In this document: in pieces, positions 63,566 through 64,000 of the stretch
Layout of the letters: each line of letters starts with the position of its first letter
Position numbering within the stretch: the stretch's first letter is position 1
From: Nocardioides panacis
GTDB lineage: Bacteria > Actinomycetota > Actinomycetes > Propionibacteriales > Nocardioidaceae
Assembly: GCF_019039255.1 (NCBI RefSeq)
Contig: NZ_CP077062.1
Coordinates: forward strand, 2,170,001 to 2,234,000
Reading direction: 5' to 3'
DNA: 64,000 bases
Notes under the pieces: model-generated
What the model was told of the DNA's origin: nothing
Seen by the model: the letters and a program-made list of their open reading frames with translations, nothing else
Databases searched by the model: none
Position numbers and translations under genes: made by a program

Positions 63566-63824
63566 CTGGCTTCCTCTGTGCGGGGTCCCGGGCCTCGCGG
63601 ATGTCGTCGGCGCCGACTACCGGGATCGGCCCCGGGAGCGTGCGACCCGTGCGGGGCCCTCGCGTCAACGAGATGGTCGACGTCGTTGTTCCGCGGATCG
63701 GCCGCGGTGCGTCGTACCTCTGCCTGGGTCCGGGGCCAGGCGTGCTCCCCCAAGTACACCGGAGCGGCGTGCCCCAAGTCGAATCGGCGGGGCCGGCGTG
63801 ACCAACGTCGCGTCGGTACGCCGG

Positions 63825-64000
63825 TCAGCCGCCGGTCGTCGCGCGGGCCTGCTGCACCAGCGCGACGATCTGGTCCACGACCTCGTCGAGGGTGAACGGG
63901 GTGGTGTCCAGGTGCAGCGCGCCATCGGCCATCCGCAGCGGCGCGGTCGCGCGGCCCGAGTCGATCGCGTCCCGGCGGACCAGGTCCTGCTCGGTGGCGG
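63825..64000 (-). CDS. cmk: Cytidylate kinase, C-terminal end
   Basis: Only the last 58 residues are present. ATEQDLVRRDAIDSGRATAP is the conserved CMP-kinase segment (RDxxDSxRxxAPL), followed by MADGALHLDTTPFTLDEVVD to the stop. The gene continues off the right edge. The 63566-63824 gap before der holds no gene. Confidence 0.92.
   Translation of the reverse strand, partial: ATEQDLVRRDAIDSGRATAPLRMADGALHLDTTPFTLDEVVDQIVALVQQARATTGG

Overview
The window is about 65-70% GC and codes densely on both strands. Its housekeeping genes (der, the cmk end), RsbU/STAS-type stress signalling and protein idioms point to a soil actinobacterium, probably Nocardioides or a close relative; the genus is inferred, not shown. 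About 1-53 kb looks like accessory catabolic DNA. About 60-64 kb is core genome: tRNA-Pro, an HtrA-like protease, der and cmk.

Layout. 1-3 kb (minus) is a sugar ABC operon with a BadF-type sugar kinase. 3.4-12.5 kb (minus) is an amide and asparagine scavenging operon: nitrilase-type amidase, a five-part Urt/Liv-type ABC importer, asparaginase, M20 peptidase and amidase. It faces a divergent LacI regulator across two LacI-type operators. 13.7-18.7 kb is a loose region with a peptidase E-like protein, an FMN reductase, an RTX-like secreted protein with a decayed copy, and a decayed EEP nuclease/phosphatase. 18.7-50.6 kb is a large aromatic-acid-type catabolic region. It holds a MarR/MFS pair, a ferredoxin reductase, a 3-hydroxyisobutyrate dehydrogenase-like enzyme, two class II aldolases, a flavin monooxygenase, an iron/organic-acid-type ABC importer, a FadR-type GntR regulator and MFS exporters. 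Its distal half has two EutA-like ATPases alternating with two bicupins, two Pht5-like proteins, LigJ, LigK, a zinc dehydrogenase, a PanB-like enzyme, a phthalate-dioxygenase-like Rieske oxygenase and its ferredoxin. 51-53.4 kb is decay: an IS110 transposase, a VOC protein, and EEP and LysR fragments. 53.5-60.3 kb has a secreted metzincin with FnIII domains, a formylglycine-generating enzyme remnant, RsbU, a nucleotidyltransferase and a STAS protein. A tyrosine recombinase remnant abuts the 3' end of tRNA-Pro.

How it works together (inference). The Rieske oxygenase, ferredoxin and distant reductase form one three-part dioxygenase. LigJ and LigK take 4-oxalomesaconate to pyruvate and oxaloacetate. 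No LigAB, LigC or LigI is visible, so the ring-opening step is unassigned; the bicupins are candidates. Seven variants of one operator (consensus TGGTTAGACCA) precede the reductase, the ABC genes, gntR, the cupin/EutA operon, the LigJ/LigK operon and the ferredoxin, which suggests one GntR regulon over 30 kb. The EutA-like/bicupin pairs without ethanolamine ammonia-lyase are the best candidate for an undescribed system.

Quality note. At least ten genes carry a one-base insertion in a run of six or seven C/G. This looks like homopolymer overcalling rather than gene death, so those genes are given as full-length CDS with the shift stated.
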